Virus record (IMG/VR): IMGVR_UViG_3300027841_000161
Span: 1 to 38,044 of that record
Strand: one strand, 5' to 3'
Length of the DNA: 38,044 nt
Source of the DNA: a virus
A program made the position numbers and the translations under genes. The notes beneath the pieces are model-generated. The model ran no database searches, was not told where the DNA came from, and worked only from the letters and a program-made list of their open reading frames with translations. How positions within the stretch are numbered: position 1 is the stretch's first letter; every line of letters begins with the position of its first letter. Shown one piece after another: positions 15,997 to 22,821 of this stretch.

Positions 15997-16572
15997 TTAG
16001 GTTTGAGACTGGGAAGCCAGCGTCTTCTTGAAGGCTTCCGGATCAACGCCGGTGGCCGTGCACATCGCCAGCTGCGCTTCGCTCAGCTCGCCTTCCGGTT
16101 CGCCTGCCGGTTTCTTGCCGCCGGTTTGCGTAGCGGTCAGCGCGTCGATCTGCGGCGCACTTTCCAGATACGCACTCAGCGCAGCCATGTTGGTCTTGCC
16201 CAGATCACGCGCCCACTTCTCTTGGGCGGGCAGCAGCTTGCTGGCGCTCAATGCGGCAGTGACCACGCTATCCACTTCACGCTCTTGGTTCGCAGCAGTC
16301 AGTGCAGCCAGTTCGACTTGCAGCGCCTGCATGGCTTCGACCGGGGCGAACTTGGACAAGTCTGGGGTGGCAGCAGATAGGGCGGCGATCTGCGCGCTCT
16401 GCGCCTGCATCACACCCACGACACCGAGTGTGTTGGCAGCGACTTCTTCAGCCGAACCTTTCTTGATCAGATCGACAGCCTTCTGCAACTCGGCAGCGGT
16501 CTCTTCCGGCGTTGCCAATGCGGGCAGGTTCAGCAGGTAGCGGATACGCTCCAGCAGCTCTTCGATTTTCAT
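15997..16572 (-). CDS. Z: Nested scaffold protein Z (in-frame internal start in I)
   Basis: 191 aa, identical to residues 184-374 of I. The internal ATG at 16572 (MKIEELLERIRYLLNLPA) is preceded by AGGAG with 7 nt spacing, far better than the start of I itself. The product is helical with coiled-coil heptads (AQSAQIAALSAATP, LQVELAALTAANQERE), as expected for scaffold. In Mu, Z is made the same way from I. Confidence 0.8.
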   Translation of the reverse strand: MKIEELLERIRYLLNLPALATPEETAAELQKAVDLIKKGSAEEVAANTLGVVGVMQAQSAQIAALSAATPDLSKFAPVEAMQALQVELAALTAANQEREVDSVVTAALSASKLLPAQEKWARDLGKTNMAALSAYLESAPQIDALTATQTGGKKPAGEPEGELSEAQLAMCTATGVDPEAFKKTLASQSQT

Positions 16573-17121
16573 GTTGGACTCCTGTTGGTTGGTGAGTTGA
16601 TCCAGCTCGGCGCTGGCGGCAGCGATGGCCAGCTCGTGCATGCCATCGATGTTCGGTGTGTTGGTCAGAGCGGCGGAATGCAGCCCGAGGATCTCGCCGG
16701 TGCCCTTCTTGTAGTAGAAGACCGGCGACAGATATTTGTATTCCTTGGCAGCGATGTGGTCCTGTGCGCGCTGCGTCAGGTCAGCCTTGGCGAACAAGCC
16801 TTCGCCCTCGCGCCAGATCAGATCGGCACCGCCGAACCATCCAGCAGCCGGTGCAGGCTGACCGTTCTTTTCCTTGTTCAGGGTCTGGTGTTCGTAGTCG
16901 ATGACCAGGTCGATATTGCGCGACGAATTGAACGCAATCACCTTGGCAGCCAGATCGGCGTCGATGTACCAAGCCTCCGCATCGTTCGGGCGACCATCGA
17001 TGCCACGGAACTTGCCGGCCGGTGTCAGCTGCAGCTCGCCCGCATCGTTCAGCGCAAGCGAACACACGGCGATGCCGATGCCGGGTTGCTGCGTCTTGGT
17101 TGTCTTGGATTTGGATGCCAT
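15997..17121 (-). CDS. I: Prohead protease, Mu gpI family
   Basis: 374 aa. The N-terminal half is the Mu I-like protease: IDLVIDYEHQTL (about 70-81, with the candidate catalytic His in YEHQ), PAAGWFGGADLIWREGEGLF, and YLSPVFYYKKGTGEILGLHS followed by AALTNTPNIDGM (conserved Ser/Thr-Asn-Pro segment). The C-terminal half (from residue 184) is the helical scaffold domain, also made separately from an internal start. The protease matures the prohead and destroys scaffold. ATG 17121 has no SD and lies 6 nt after the -10-like box of promoter B, which predicts leaderless translation of this first late gene. Confidence 0.92.
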   Translation of the reverse strand: MASKSKTTKTQQPGIGIAVCSLALNDAGELQLTPAGKFRGIDGRPNDAEAWYIDADLAAKVIAFNSSRNIDLVIDYEHQTLNKEKNGQPAPAAGWFGGADLIWREGEGLFAKADLTQRAQDHIAAKEYKYLSPVFYYKKGTGEILGLHSAALTNTPNIDGMHELAIAAASAELDQLTNQQESNMKIEELLERIRYLLNLPALATPEETAAELQKAVDLIKKGSAEEVAANTLGVVGVMQAQSAQIAALSAATPDLSKFAPVEAMQALQVELAALTAANQEREVDSVVTAALSASKLLPAQEKWARDLGKTNMAALSAYLESAPQIDALTATQTGGKKPAGEPEGELSEAQLAMCTATGVDPEAFKKTLASQSQT

Positions 17122-17127
17122 GTCGCC

Positions 17128-17171
17128 ATTCTGGGGATGGCGAGAGAGGCGGTTAAGCCGGAACGGGTTCC
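17128..17171 (-). promoter_or_regulatory. Late promoter B (dyad plus -10) for the protease/capsid/tail block
   Basis: GGAACCCGTTCC (17171..17160, minus) is followed by 26 nt and CAGAAT (17133..17128); the ATG of I begins 6 nt later. The spacer starts GGCTTAACCGCC, as in promoter C, but lacks the CG run. No -35 hexamer is seen. An intrinsic terminator stands immediately upstream, so upstream transcripts stop before this promoter. Confidence 0.75.
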
Positions 17172-17222
17172 GCTAGAAACAAAAAGCCCCGCGAGGGGCG
17201 GGGCTGGTGGGTGGGGTGGTGG
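17133..17222 (-). repeat. Terminator-plus-promoter cassette, inverted copy of 30119..30207
   Basis: The two copies align from a CCACC-rich lead through the GCCCCGC/GCGGGGC terminator stem, TTTCTAGC, the dyad and GG(C/T)TTAACCGCCTC, with the same spacing throughout. They are in opposite orientation, 13 kb apart, flanking the whole early and immunity region. Differences are in the terminator loop, in the T-run and in the part next to the -10. Confidence 0.85.
17181..17204 (-). terminator. Intrinsic terminator ending early/middle transcripts
   Basis: Minus strand: GCCCCGC (17204..17198), loop CCCTC, GCGGGGC (17192..17186), then TTTTT (17185..17181). It lies between the last small gene after mor (stop at 17229) and late promoter B. 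This is the clearest boundary between early/middle and late transcription on this strand. Confidence 0.88.
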
Positions 17223-17228
17223 ATTCGG

Positions 17229-17441
17229 TTAGCCTGGCATCACTACTGCCATCCCCTTGTCGCCGATCTGTAGGCATAGGCGTGATAGATAGGTATCACC
17301 GTAATCTACGCGCCATTGATCTGCGGGGTCTGTTTCATGTTCCAGAAAAACAACCTTTCCCTGCTGCTCAGATGGATGCTTGATCGTATCACCCTCGTGA
17401 ATGTCATTTCCTGCGAAGTCTGGCCACGGTGCTTTTCTCAT
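17229..17441 (-). CDS. Small conserved phage protein
   Basis: 70 aa, starting MRKAPWPDFAGNDIHEGDTI. ATG at 17441 has GAGGGG with 7 nt spacing; ATG 17444 directly before it is equally possible. The sequence GNDIHEGDTIKHPSEQQGKV reads like an SH3-like or KOW-like beta-barrel that begins with an EGD turn, and ends LCLQIGDKGMAVVMPG. Similar small proteins are common in proteobacterial phages; no function is known to me. It is the only gene between the Mor-like activator and the terminator, in the position of Mu C, but it does not resemble C and has no HTH. Confidence 0.6.
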   Translation of the reverse strand: MRKAPWPDFAGNDIHEGDTIKHPSEQQGKVVFLEHETDPADQWRVDYGDTYLSRLCLQIGDKGMAVVMPG

Positions 17442-17528
17442 CATCCATCCCCTCTCTTTTTTCCAGCCTATCAGATACCCATCCAAAACCAAAACGCTAA
17501 ATGCGCATCCTGCACTGGGTCTCAATGT

Positions 17529-17551
17529 GTTTATAAAACGCTTTATAAAGC
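17529..17551. promoter_or_regulatory. Tandem AT-rich palindromes downstream of mor
   Basis: TTTATAAA occurs at 17530..17537 and 17542..17549, one helical turn apart; the second is the core of the perfect 12-bp palindrome GCTTTATAAAGC (17540..17551). The AT-rich island is striking in GC-rich surroundings. It is between mor and the 70-aa gene, so it may hold a middle promoter (TATAAA as -10) or an operator for a dimeric regulator. Confidence 0.45.
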
Positions 17552-17612
17552 CCTTGACGCGTTTCGCGCCTCCTGTTCCGTGCCATCGTAGCCATTAGCG
17601 CCTCCAAGGCGC

Positions 17613-18023
17613 TTAAAACAGGCTCCCGTTCCGATCCTCTTCTTCCTCTCTCGATTCCAGTCTGCGCACCCACCTTGGTGTGACGCCGTGCAGCCTTGCC
17701 GCTTCGGTCTGGGTGTAGCCCTCGGCACGGCGGCTGTGCAGGATCTGTCCCTGGCGGATCTTCACCAGTGCCAGTTTGCAGTTCGGTGGGGTGATGGTGA
17801 GTCCGGGGAAGTTCTTCACCAGGATCGTGGCGTGCTTCATGCCCAGCTCAACGGCCAACCAGTGATCCGCACGCATCTCGGTCGGCACATAGAACGGGAT
17901 GCCCGGACGCATCTCGATCAGGCGTAGCGTGGCAGACAGGCCGATCATGCCCACCAGCTCCTGCGCGAACGGCGGCAGGATGCTGATGTCCGCCTCTTCC
18001 AGCGTGACTAGCGTGCCAGCCAT
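17613..18023 (-). CDS. mor: Mor-family transcription activator
   Basis: 136 aa. The N-terminal dimerisation half ends in IPFYVPTEMRADHWLAVELG, matching Mor's VYIPRGQALDSLIRDLRIW beta-strand region. The C-terminal half is the HTH: HSRRAEGYTQTEAARLHGVTPRWVRRLESR. Mor activates the Mu middle promoter by binding a dyad centred near -43; its paralogue C activates late promoters. Only one Mor/C-type protein is visible here, so it may serve both roles and is the candidate ligand of the three GGAACCCGTTCC dyads. It is near the end of the early operon, as expected of a late-timing switch, and overlaps gemA by 16 nt. Confidence 0.85.
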   Translation of the reverse strand: MAGTLVTLEEADISILPPFAQELVGMIGLSATLRLIEMRPGIPFYVPTEMRADHWLAVELGMKHATILVKNFPGLTITPPNCKLALVKIRQGQILHSRRAEGYTQTEAARLHGVTPRWVRRLESREEEEDRNGSLF

Positions 18024-18442
18024 TTCTTCAATTCCTCGATCAGCGCCGACGCCTCGCGGCTGTTCAGCCAGTGCAGATCATCACGCTTGGTCTGGCGCTT
18101 CACAAAAGCGGCCAGCGCCGACTCGGAAGGATTGCGCACCTTGCCCGCCTCGTGCAGCTGCAGCCACAGCGCGCGGATCATCTTGCTCTGCGGATCATCA
18201 GCCAGCTTGCGCGGCTGTGGCTTGGTGCGCTTGAAGCCGCACGCTTCCATATGCGCCAACACATTTTTGCGCCCTGCAAAGTCCAGCTCGGTGCTGCTCT
18301 TCACCCGCGCCACCGACCACAACATGGCGCGATAGGCATCGTCTTCCATGCCCAGCTGCTTCTGCGCGATCTTGATGAGCTGGATCTCGCGCTTCTGCTC
18401 GGCGTAGCGGGATGGGTATTTGTTGGGGCGGCGGGTGGGCAT
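18008..18442 (-). CDS. gemA: GemA-like regulatory protein (Mu gp16)
   Basis: 144 aa. IQLIKIAQKQLGMEDDAYRAML followed by VKSSTELDFAGRKNVLAHME is the DUF1018/GemA pattern, and the C-terminal RALWLQLHEAGKVRNPSESA with FVKRQTKRDDLHWLN is equally typical. In Mu, GemA alters host gyrase/supercoiling and gene expression and lies just before mor; the order gemA-mor is kept here. ATG 18442 is 2 nt after the previous stop. Confidence 0.9.
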   Translation of the reverse strand: MPTRRPNKYPSRYAEQKREIQLIKIAQKQLGMEDDAYRAMLWSVARVKSSTELDFAGRKNVLAHMEACGFKRTKPQPRKLADDPQSKMIRALWLQLHEAGKVRNPSESALAAFVKRQTKRDDLHWLNSREASALIEELKKWLAR

Positions 18443-18444
18443 GA

Positions 18445-19143
18445 CTACTCCAGCGCCAGCGGTGCGGCCGCGCCGTTCACGCCGTGATTAAGCTGGGCTG
18501 ACTTTCCGGCACGGTGGCCAGCAACCAGATCGCCGTAGTCGCGCTCGGACAGATTGCGCCCGGCATTGCGGTTCGTCGTACTGCTGGATTGCATGTTGGG
18601 GTGCTTGTGTTCCAGGTACGCAGTGATGCGGGCTTGCGTTTCAACGTTCCCGGCGAAGCGTTCGATCAGCGCGGTCGCCGTCATCACCCAGCCCTCGCAG
18701 AACAGATCGGCGCGGCGGGTACGCGTGGTGGTGCAGCGCTTCAGCGCCGTCTTGATGTGGTTGGCACGGGCGCACTTCACCTGGCGGAACATCACCTCGA
18801 ATGCATAGCGTGCGATCTCTGCAGATGGCGCAGCGCCGACAAACATCCATGTGCCAACGAACATCCGTCGACCACCATTCCAGCCGACAGCCAGATAGAC
18901 CGAGCATCCGAAAGCATTGGCCACGCGATCAGCCAACTCACATTCCCAGCTCGCAGGCTTTTTGGCTGCCCCTGCGTGCGCACCTTCCTCCTGGATGTCC
19001 GCATGCTCGATGTCCAGATCGGTGATGCCATACGCCTGCATCAGCTTCTGCGCCTGGCGCAGCGCGACAGCTGCTTCATGCTCGTTGCTGGACTTCGCCA
19101 GCGCCAGGCACTTCAGGATCTTCTCGATGATCGCTTTGCTCAT
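18445..19143 (-). CDS. DUF2786-type protein
   Basis: 232 aa. The N terminus (IEKILKCLALAKSSNEHEAAVALRQAQKLM) is the DUF2786 helix pair, followed by a larger alpha/beta domain with a basic patch (RANHIKTALKRCTTTRTRRADLFCEG) and a C-terminal tail rich in Asn and Ser. Members are common in early regions of phages, function unknown; nucleic-acid binding is possible from the basic segment. A short internal duplication is visible (RMFVGTWMFVGAA). ATG overlaps the next gene's stop as ATGA, so it is coupled to the small membrane gene before it. Confidence 0.75.
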   Translation of the reverse strand: MSKAIIEKILKCLALAKSSNEHEAAVALRQAQKLMQAYGITDLDIEHADIQEEGAHAGAAKKPASWECELADRVANAFGCSVYLAVGWNGGRRMFVGTWMFVGAAPSAEIARYAFEVMFRQVKCARANHIKTALKRCTTTRTRRADLFCEGWVMTATALIERFAGNVETQARITAYLEHKHPNMQSSSTTNRNAGRNLSERDYGDLVAGHRAGKSAQLNHGVNGAAAPLALE

Positions 19144-19370
19144 GCCTGCCTCCGTTGGTAAGCGTGCCAGCGGTTGAACGCCCTGCGCAGGGTGTAGCTG
19201 CGGGCGATGCTGATGACGGTGTAGATCACGCCCAGGGCGAAGTTCTGCGCGGCGCTGATCTGCCAGCCGAACAGCGGGAACACCAGCATGTTGAGCAGGA
19301 AGTTGATGCTGAAGCCGACCACCACGTTGATCATGGCCTCGTAGGCGGAGTGTTTGCGGGATTGGCTCAT
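19140..19370 (-). CDS. Small inner-membrane protein with two TM helices (DUF7220-like)
   Basis: 76 aa, starting MSQSRKHSAYEAMINVVVGF. Two hydrophobic segments, about 13-35 (INVVVGFSINFLLNMLVFPL) and 42-60, then a basic tail (YTLRRAFNRWHAYQRRQ). The SRxxSxxEAxxNVxxGxxxN pattern recurs in small phage membrane proteins. No SD is clear and the start is 1 nt after the previous stop, so translation is likely coupled. Function unknown. Confidence 0.7.
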   Translation of the reverse strand: MSQSRKHSAYEAMINVVVGFSINFLLNMLVFPLFGWQISAAQNFALGVIYTVISIARSYTLRRAFNRWHAYQRRQA

Positions 19371-19371
19371 A

Positions 19372-19986
19372 TCAGTGCTGTGGCTCCCCGTTGATGATCT
19401 CGACAGCCTCATCCAGCGCACCGGCCACGTCTGCGATCATCATGGCGTAGTTGGCGAGGTCGACGGCGTGCCGGGCTGCTGTTTGTTCTGAGATAGGAGC
19501 GGCGAAAGCACACATTTTCACGCTGGCGTGCACTTCAAGTTCGGTGCGGGTTAGGCTTTTGTACGACATCCCCTTGTCTTCATCCTTCTCACGCAGGCGC
19601 GCTTCCATCAACAGCGCGAAGGCGAGTACTTCGGGGCGGAGTTCTTGGACGGTGAAGGACATCGGCCGCTCTATGTGCACATGCTCGATTGCCTTGTCTG
19701 GATTGGCAGTTTTCCAGTCCGGCCAGTCTCGTGCCTTATTGCGCTCCAACTTGTCGTGCAGCGCTTGCGCGATCTGCTGCGGCTCATGTCCTGCACGCCA
19801 TGCGCCATCAATGCCCAGCAGGATCACGTCGACCCACTCCATCAGGTCGGTCGGGGCGTTTCCAATCTCGACCAGCTCTTTCTTGATGTGGTCGATCAAA
19901 CCCTTGGTGCGTGCACCGGGGCCGAAGGTGCGCAGGGAGAAGTCGTGTTGCTGTTCGATGTGTTCCACTATGTCGTAGAAGTTCAT
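19372..19986 (-). CDS. dATP/dGTP pyrophosphohydrolase-like protein (DUF550, MazG-like)
   Basis: 204 aa. The N-terminal 100 residues are the DUF550/MazG-like domain: HDFSLRTFGPGARTKGLIDH, HIKKELVEI (E-x-x-E metal helix) and DLMEWVDVILLGIDGAWRAG (E/D metal helix). Such enzymes split (d)NTPs to (d)NMP and PPi. The C-terminal half (LRPEVLAFALLMEARLREKD, HAVDLANYAMMIADVAGA) is a second helical domain often fused in phage homologues. It may shape the nucleotide pool for replication or remove modified or alarmone-like nucleotides; that is inference. Confidence 0.8.
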   Translation of the reverse strand: MNFYDIVEHIEQQHDFSLRTFGPGARTKGLIDHIKKELVEIGNAPTDLMEWVDVILLGIDGAWRAGHEPQQIAQALHDKLERNKARDWPDWKTANPDKAIEHVHIERPMSFTVQELRPEVLAFALLMEARLREKDEDKGMSYKSLTRTELEVHASVKMCAFAAPISEQTAARHAVDLANYAMMIADVAGALDEAVEIINGEPQH

Positions 19987-20504
19987 GCTGCCACCTCATC
20001 CATAGCGCCCTTGAGCAGGGCATCGACGATCTTGTCCACTTCGCTGGCCGGATCGGTGATGAACGCGACATCGGTATCGCTGGTGACGGTGACGCCGACC
20101 TTCTTGAGGGTGGTGGCGTCGCAAGTGTTCAGCCCTTCCTTGCTGGGCGCTTCCTTGGTGGCGATCAGGTTCTCGGCCAGCTCGGGGAAGTGCTTTTTGA
20201 TCAGCTTGATGGTCTGGTCCGGATCGGCGATGTCGATCTTGCCTGGCAGTTTTTTGAAGCCCAGCTTGATGCCGTGCAGCACGGCGGACTTCGGCTTCTT
20301 GAACAGCGCCGCCGATTCCTTCACCAGATCCAGCAGCTCGTCGCCGGTCGAGACGGCGTTGGCCACCAGCTCGCGCAGCTTCTTCAGGCGCTTCCGTTTA
20401 ACGGCATCCATCTCTGCATTGAGCAGAGCGACGTGGTTGGTCAGTGCCAGGCGCGCAGCGGCGTGGGTCTTGGCTTGGGTTTCGATCTCTTGCATGGTTG
20501 GCAC
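19983..20504 (-). CDS. Host-nuclease inhibitor Gam-like protein
   Basis: 173 aa. GTG 20504 is used because AAGGAG lies 7 nt upstream; an ATG 9 nt later is spaced worse. The topology is that of Mu Gam: a long N-terminal helix region, then KLGFKKLPGKIDIADPDQTI, LIKKHFPELAENLIATKEAP and VGVTVTSDTDVAFI, aligning by eye with Mu Gam WRVRPPSVSI, the helix before TKQEINKEA and ITVKSGIEDFSI. Gam binds DNA ends as a Ku-like dimer and blocks RecBCD-type exonuclease. Position in the early operon after B fits. Similarity is distant. Confidence 0.6.
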   Translation of the reverse strand: MPTMQEIETQAKTHAAARLALTNHVALLNAEMDAVKRKRLKKLRELVANAVSTGDELLDLVKESAALFKKPKSAVLHGIKLGFKKLPGKIDIADPDQTIKLIKKHFPELAENLIATKEAPSKEGLNTCDATTLKKVGVTVTSDTDVAFITDPASEVDKIVDALLKGAMDEVAA

Positions 20505-20525
20505 GGTGGTTCTCCTTGCTGTTGG

Positions 20526-20708
20526 TTATTTGAAAATTGCCCAGACGATCCAAGCGATGGCGCTTACGACGCTGACTGGGATGAGTGCGAACAGGTTGCC
20601 GATGCCGCTGAACATGCCGCCGCCGTCATCGACGATGAACAGCGCCCAGAACAAGCCGGTGAGCGTGATGGCGAGTGGTATCCAATGGGAGGCGATAGTG
20701 ATAGTCAT
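20526..20708 (-). CDS. Small two-TM membrane protein
   Basis: 60 aa. ATG 20708 with GGGAGAAC upstream. Two hydrophobic helices: about 6-26 (ASHWIPLAITLTGLFWALFI) and 36-59 (LFALIPVSVVSAIAWIVWAI), joined by a short DDGGGMFSG loop. It could be an early toxin-like or exclusion protein, but nothing in the sequence assigns a role. Confidence 0.6.
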   Translation of the reverse strand: MTITIASHWIPLAITLTGLFWALFIVDDGGGMFSGIGNLFALIPVSVVSAIAWIVWAIFK

Positions 20709-20720
20709 CGTTGTTCTCCC

Positions 20721-21038
20721 TCACGTCGGTACGTGAAGCTGCCCCAGCAGATCGGGCAGCGAGATGCGGCGCAGGCGCGACAGCAGGGTGAGGCTGTGCA
20801 TGGCGCGGTTGTGCAGGAAGGTGCAGGTCTCATCCAGTTCGGCAGCAGTGGCGGCCACGTAGTAGCCGTGCTTGGGCGTGCCGCAGATGGCGTTGCCGTC
20901 GTCGCGCAGGTTGCTCACCAGCGTGCGCACCTGGCGCTCTTTGATGCTGAGCTGCTGCGCGATCTGTTTAACGCCGATGCCGTTGCCTTTGCCGATGTGG
21001 TGGCTGAGCAGGGTTAAGAGTTGGTCATTGGTTGCCAT
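20721..21038 (-). CDS. Small winged-helix DNA-binding protein
   Basis: 105 aa, starting MATNDQLLTLLSHHIGKGNG. ATG 21038 has AAGGAGG about 5 nt upstream. IGVKQIAQQLSIKERQVRTLVSNLRDDGNAI is a clear winged helix-turn-helix, followed by the wing (CGTPKHGYYVAA) and a C-terminal helix. It may be an early-region regulator or replication accessory factor. One of several small wHTH proteins in this operon. Confidence 0.7.
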   Translation of the reverse strand: MATNDQLLTLLSHHIGKGNGIGVKQIAQQLSIKERQVRTLVSNLRDDGNAICGTPKHGYYVAATAAELDETCTFLHNRAMHSLTLLSRLRRISLPDLLGQLHVPT

Positions 21039-21228
21039 CACTACCTCCTTCGTTGGTGAATCCAGTCATTTCGCCTTCGAGCTTTTCGATATCCATTGCG
21101 ATCTCATCCAACCGGCTCTCGAAGTAGCCATCCACATCGCCCCAGTCGGCTGACATGTCAGCCAGCTTTGCTCTGATTGCCTTGAGGCGGCGGCGTTGGT
21201 GCGCTGCCTGCTGTTTAATCGTTGCCAT
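21025..21228 (-). CDS. Small helical hypothetical protein
   Basis: 67 aa, starting MATIKQQAAHQRRRLKAIRA. Mostly helical with a basic N-terminal half and an acidic C-terminal half (DGYFESRLDEIAMDIEKLEG), so probably coiled coil. It overlaps the upstream gene by 14 nt and the downstream wHTH start by 14 nt, consistent with coupled translation. No known family. Confidence 0.55.
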   Translation of the reverse strand: MATIKQQAAHQRRRLKAIRAKLADMSADWGDVDGYFESRLDEIAMDIEKLEGEMTGFTNEGGSDGNQ

Positions 21229-21778
21229 CGTTGTTGCCTCCTGTCTTGGATGATTTGGTGTTGGCCATAGCAAGCACTTCGGCGGGGATGGGCTTGCGGG
21301 GTTTGGGTGCGCTTGGCTGCGCTACGGGTGCGGCAGCCGGTGCACCGCCGCCCACTTGCGTGTGGCCAGCGCGGTGCGATTCGATCTGCGCCTCTTTCTT
21401 GGCTTCGGCCTTCTCGCTGTATCCCGCGATGATGGTGAGCAGGTAGCCGTGGCCTTTGAGCGGCAGGGTGAGGTTGTCGCGCTTGGCCAGTATCTCGTTC
21501 AGCCCCATCGCCCAGTAATCCTGCGGGGCAGACCAGATGCGGCCGCCGCGCTCGATCTTGGCCTCGCGGATCATGGGCAGCAGCTCTTCGATCAACTTGG
21601 CCGTGCGCAGGTTGGACAGCGCACGTTTGGGTGGTGTGAAGAGCCGGGTGTAGCCCAGCAGCAGGTCGCCGAATGGGGTGAGCTTGAACGCCGCCGCGAT
21701 GGCTTGCCGACCGGCGATGTCGTTCAGCGCAGCCTCAATGGGGTACACGGCCTGACAGCATGGGCAGATGAGGTTCAC
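21215..21778 (-). CDS. Conserved phage protein with N-terminal zinc ribbon
   Basis: 187 aa. MNLICPCCQAVYPIEAAL begins with a CPxC zinc knuckle; LTPFGDLLLGYTRLFTPPKR, LSNLRTAKLIEELLPMI and LPLKGHGYLLTIIAGY form a helical core that I recall from early genes of proteobacterial phages. The last 60 residues are Ala/Pro-rich and disordered. There may be a role in replication or helicase loading, since similar proteins occur beside phage replication genes, but no catalytic motif is visible. Confidence 0.6.
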   Translation of the reverse strand: MNLICPCCQAVYPIEAALNDIAGRQAIAAAFKLTPFGDLLLGYTRLFTPPKRALSNLRTAKLIEELLPMIREAKIERGGRIWSAPQDYWAMGLNEILAKRDNLTLPLKGHGYLLTIIAGYSEKAEAKKEAQIESHRAGHTQVGGGAPAAAPVAQPSAPKPRKPIPAEVLAMANTKSSKTGGNNDGND

Positions 21779-22254
21779 TTGGCCGCCTCCGGGTAGTAGC
21801 GGAATTTCCTAGGCTCACCTTCAAAGCGGATGTAGCCGCATTGCTTGAGTGAGAAGAGCGACTGGCGGACACGAGCGGTGTCATGCTGAGGGAAGGCCGC
21901 CAGCACTTCAGCCACCCCCACGCCTGGACGTGCGCGCACCAGATCTCGCACGTCGCTGGAGAGTGGCGAGATACGGCGTGTCCGTTTGCGAGGCTGGGCA
22001 GGTGCGGTGGGTTTGTTCTTGCCGTAGAACTCTGTCTGTTGTGCCACGGTGCCTGCGCGCCACCACACCACGTTCTCCTGTTGACCTTTGATGATCTTGC
22101 AGCAGTAGATCTGGCGTGCCTGGTACAGCGCCATCAGCGCAGCCTCAACATGGCTGCGATGATGGCCTTTTGCCAGCACTGCGGTGTCCACCGGGCGGCT
22201 GGCGCTGCTGCCTTCCAGATTGGCGAGGATCTCGCTTTTCAGATCAGTTGGCAT
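21775..22254 (-). CDS. Double winged-helix DNA-binding protein
   Basis: 159 aa. Two HTH-like segments, about 10-50 (VDTAVLAKGHHRSHVEAALM) and 100-145 (GVGVAEVLAAFPQHDTARVR, QSLFSLKQCGYIRFEG), separated by a basic Pro/Lys/Arg linker (NKPTAPAQPRKRTRRISP). It overlaps the downstream zinc-ribbon gene by 4 nt. A repressor-like or replication-initiation role is possible; unassigned. Confidence 0.65.
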   Translation of the reverse strand: MPTDLKSEILANLEGSSASRPVDTAVLAKGHHRSHVEAALMALYQARQIYCCKIIKGQQENVVWWRAGTVAQQTEFYGKNKPTAPAQPRKRTRRISPLSSDVRDLVRARPGVGVAEVLAAFPQHDTARVRQSLFSLKQCGYIRFEGEPRKFRYYPEAAK

Positions 22255-22489
22255 GTGCGCCTTTCCGTGCGTTCAGCAGGAAGTTAACGTTGGCCATCGT
22301 CTCGGCTTCCAGCGACCGGACATCATTGATGTCGATCTCGCCAGCGGTATGCAGGCCGATCAGATAGCCCTGCACCATGCCGAGCGTGCGGTGCGTGTCT
22401 TCCGGGCTGTTGGCTGCAACCGCTGCGGCCACCTTGTTTCGCAACGAGGTCAGCACGTCGTATTGGGCGAGGTCGATGACGCGGCTCAT
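22244..22489 (-). CDS. Small helical early protein
   Basis: 81 aa, starting MSRVIDLAQYDVLTSLRNKV. Helical; HRTLGMVQGYLIGLHTAGEI and DVRSLEAETMANVNFLLNAR are the two main helices. ATG 22489 overlaps the previous stop by 4 nt. No family recognised. The tight coupling of this whole run (overlaps of 4-14 nt) supports it as a real gene. Confidence 0.55.
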   Translation of the reverse strand: MSRVIDLAQYDVLTSLRNKVAAAVAANSPEDTHRTLGMVQGYLIGLHTAGEIDINDVRSLEAETMANVNFLLNARKGAHAN

Positions 22490-22821
22490 GCTGCACCGCC
22501 GATCCTGCGCCACAAGCGCTTGATGACCGATACGACCGCGCTATCTGCCTTGGGCGCGGGCACTTCCCACACCACGGCGCAGTCGAAGCGGCTGACCATC
22601 TTGTAGCGGCGGGTGCGCTTCTTGATGCACTCGAAGCCATCCACCACGCCTTCGAGTTTCTCGCACAGCGGACTGGCCTTGATGGTGATGCGCGATGCTT
22701 CGATGCGCAGCACCTCGAAGCCGTTCACCTGCAACCATGTCACGCAGCGATCCGCCTGGCTGGCGATCTCGAAACGGGTGGCCCCGTGGTAGCGGCGCGG
22801 GAATTCCATCGCGGTTGTCAT
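22486..22821 (-). CDS. Hypothetical early protein
   Basis: 111 aa, starting MTTAMEFPRRYHGATRFEIA. The start ATG overlaps the previous stop (ATGA). FEVLRIEASRITIKASPLCE and CIKKRTRRYKMVSRFDCAVV suggest a small alpha/beta fold with a basic loop. Only weak SD (GGGGGT). An ATG four codons later is an alternative. No function can be assigned. Confidence 0.55.
   Translation of the reverse strand: MTTAMEFPRRYHGATRFEIASQADRCVTWLQVNGFEVLRIEASRITIKASPLCEKLEGVVDGFECIKKRTRRYKMVSRFDCAVVWEVPAPKADSAVVSVIKRLWRRIGGAA

Noticed and set aside
19372-19986. Part of a 2-aminoadenine (Z-genome) system
   Set aside because: No PurZ, DatZ or DNA polymerase gene is present; a lone DUF550 protein is not evidence.
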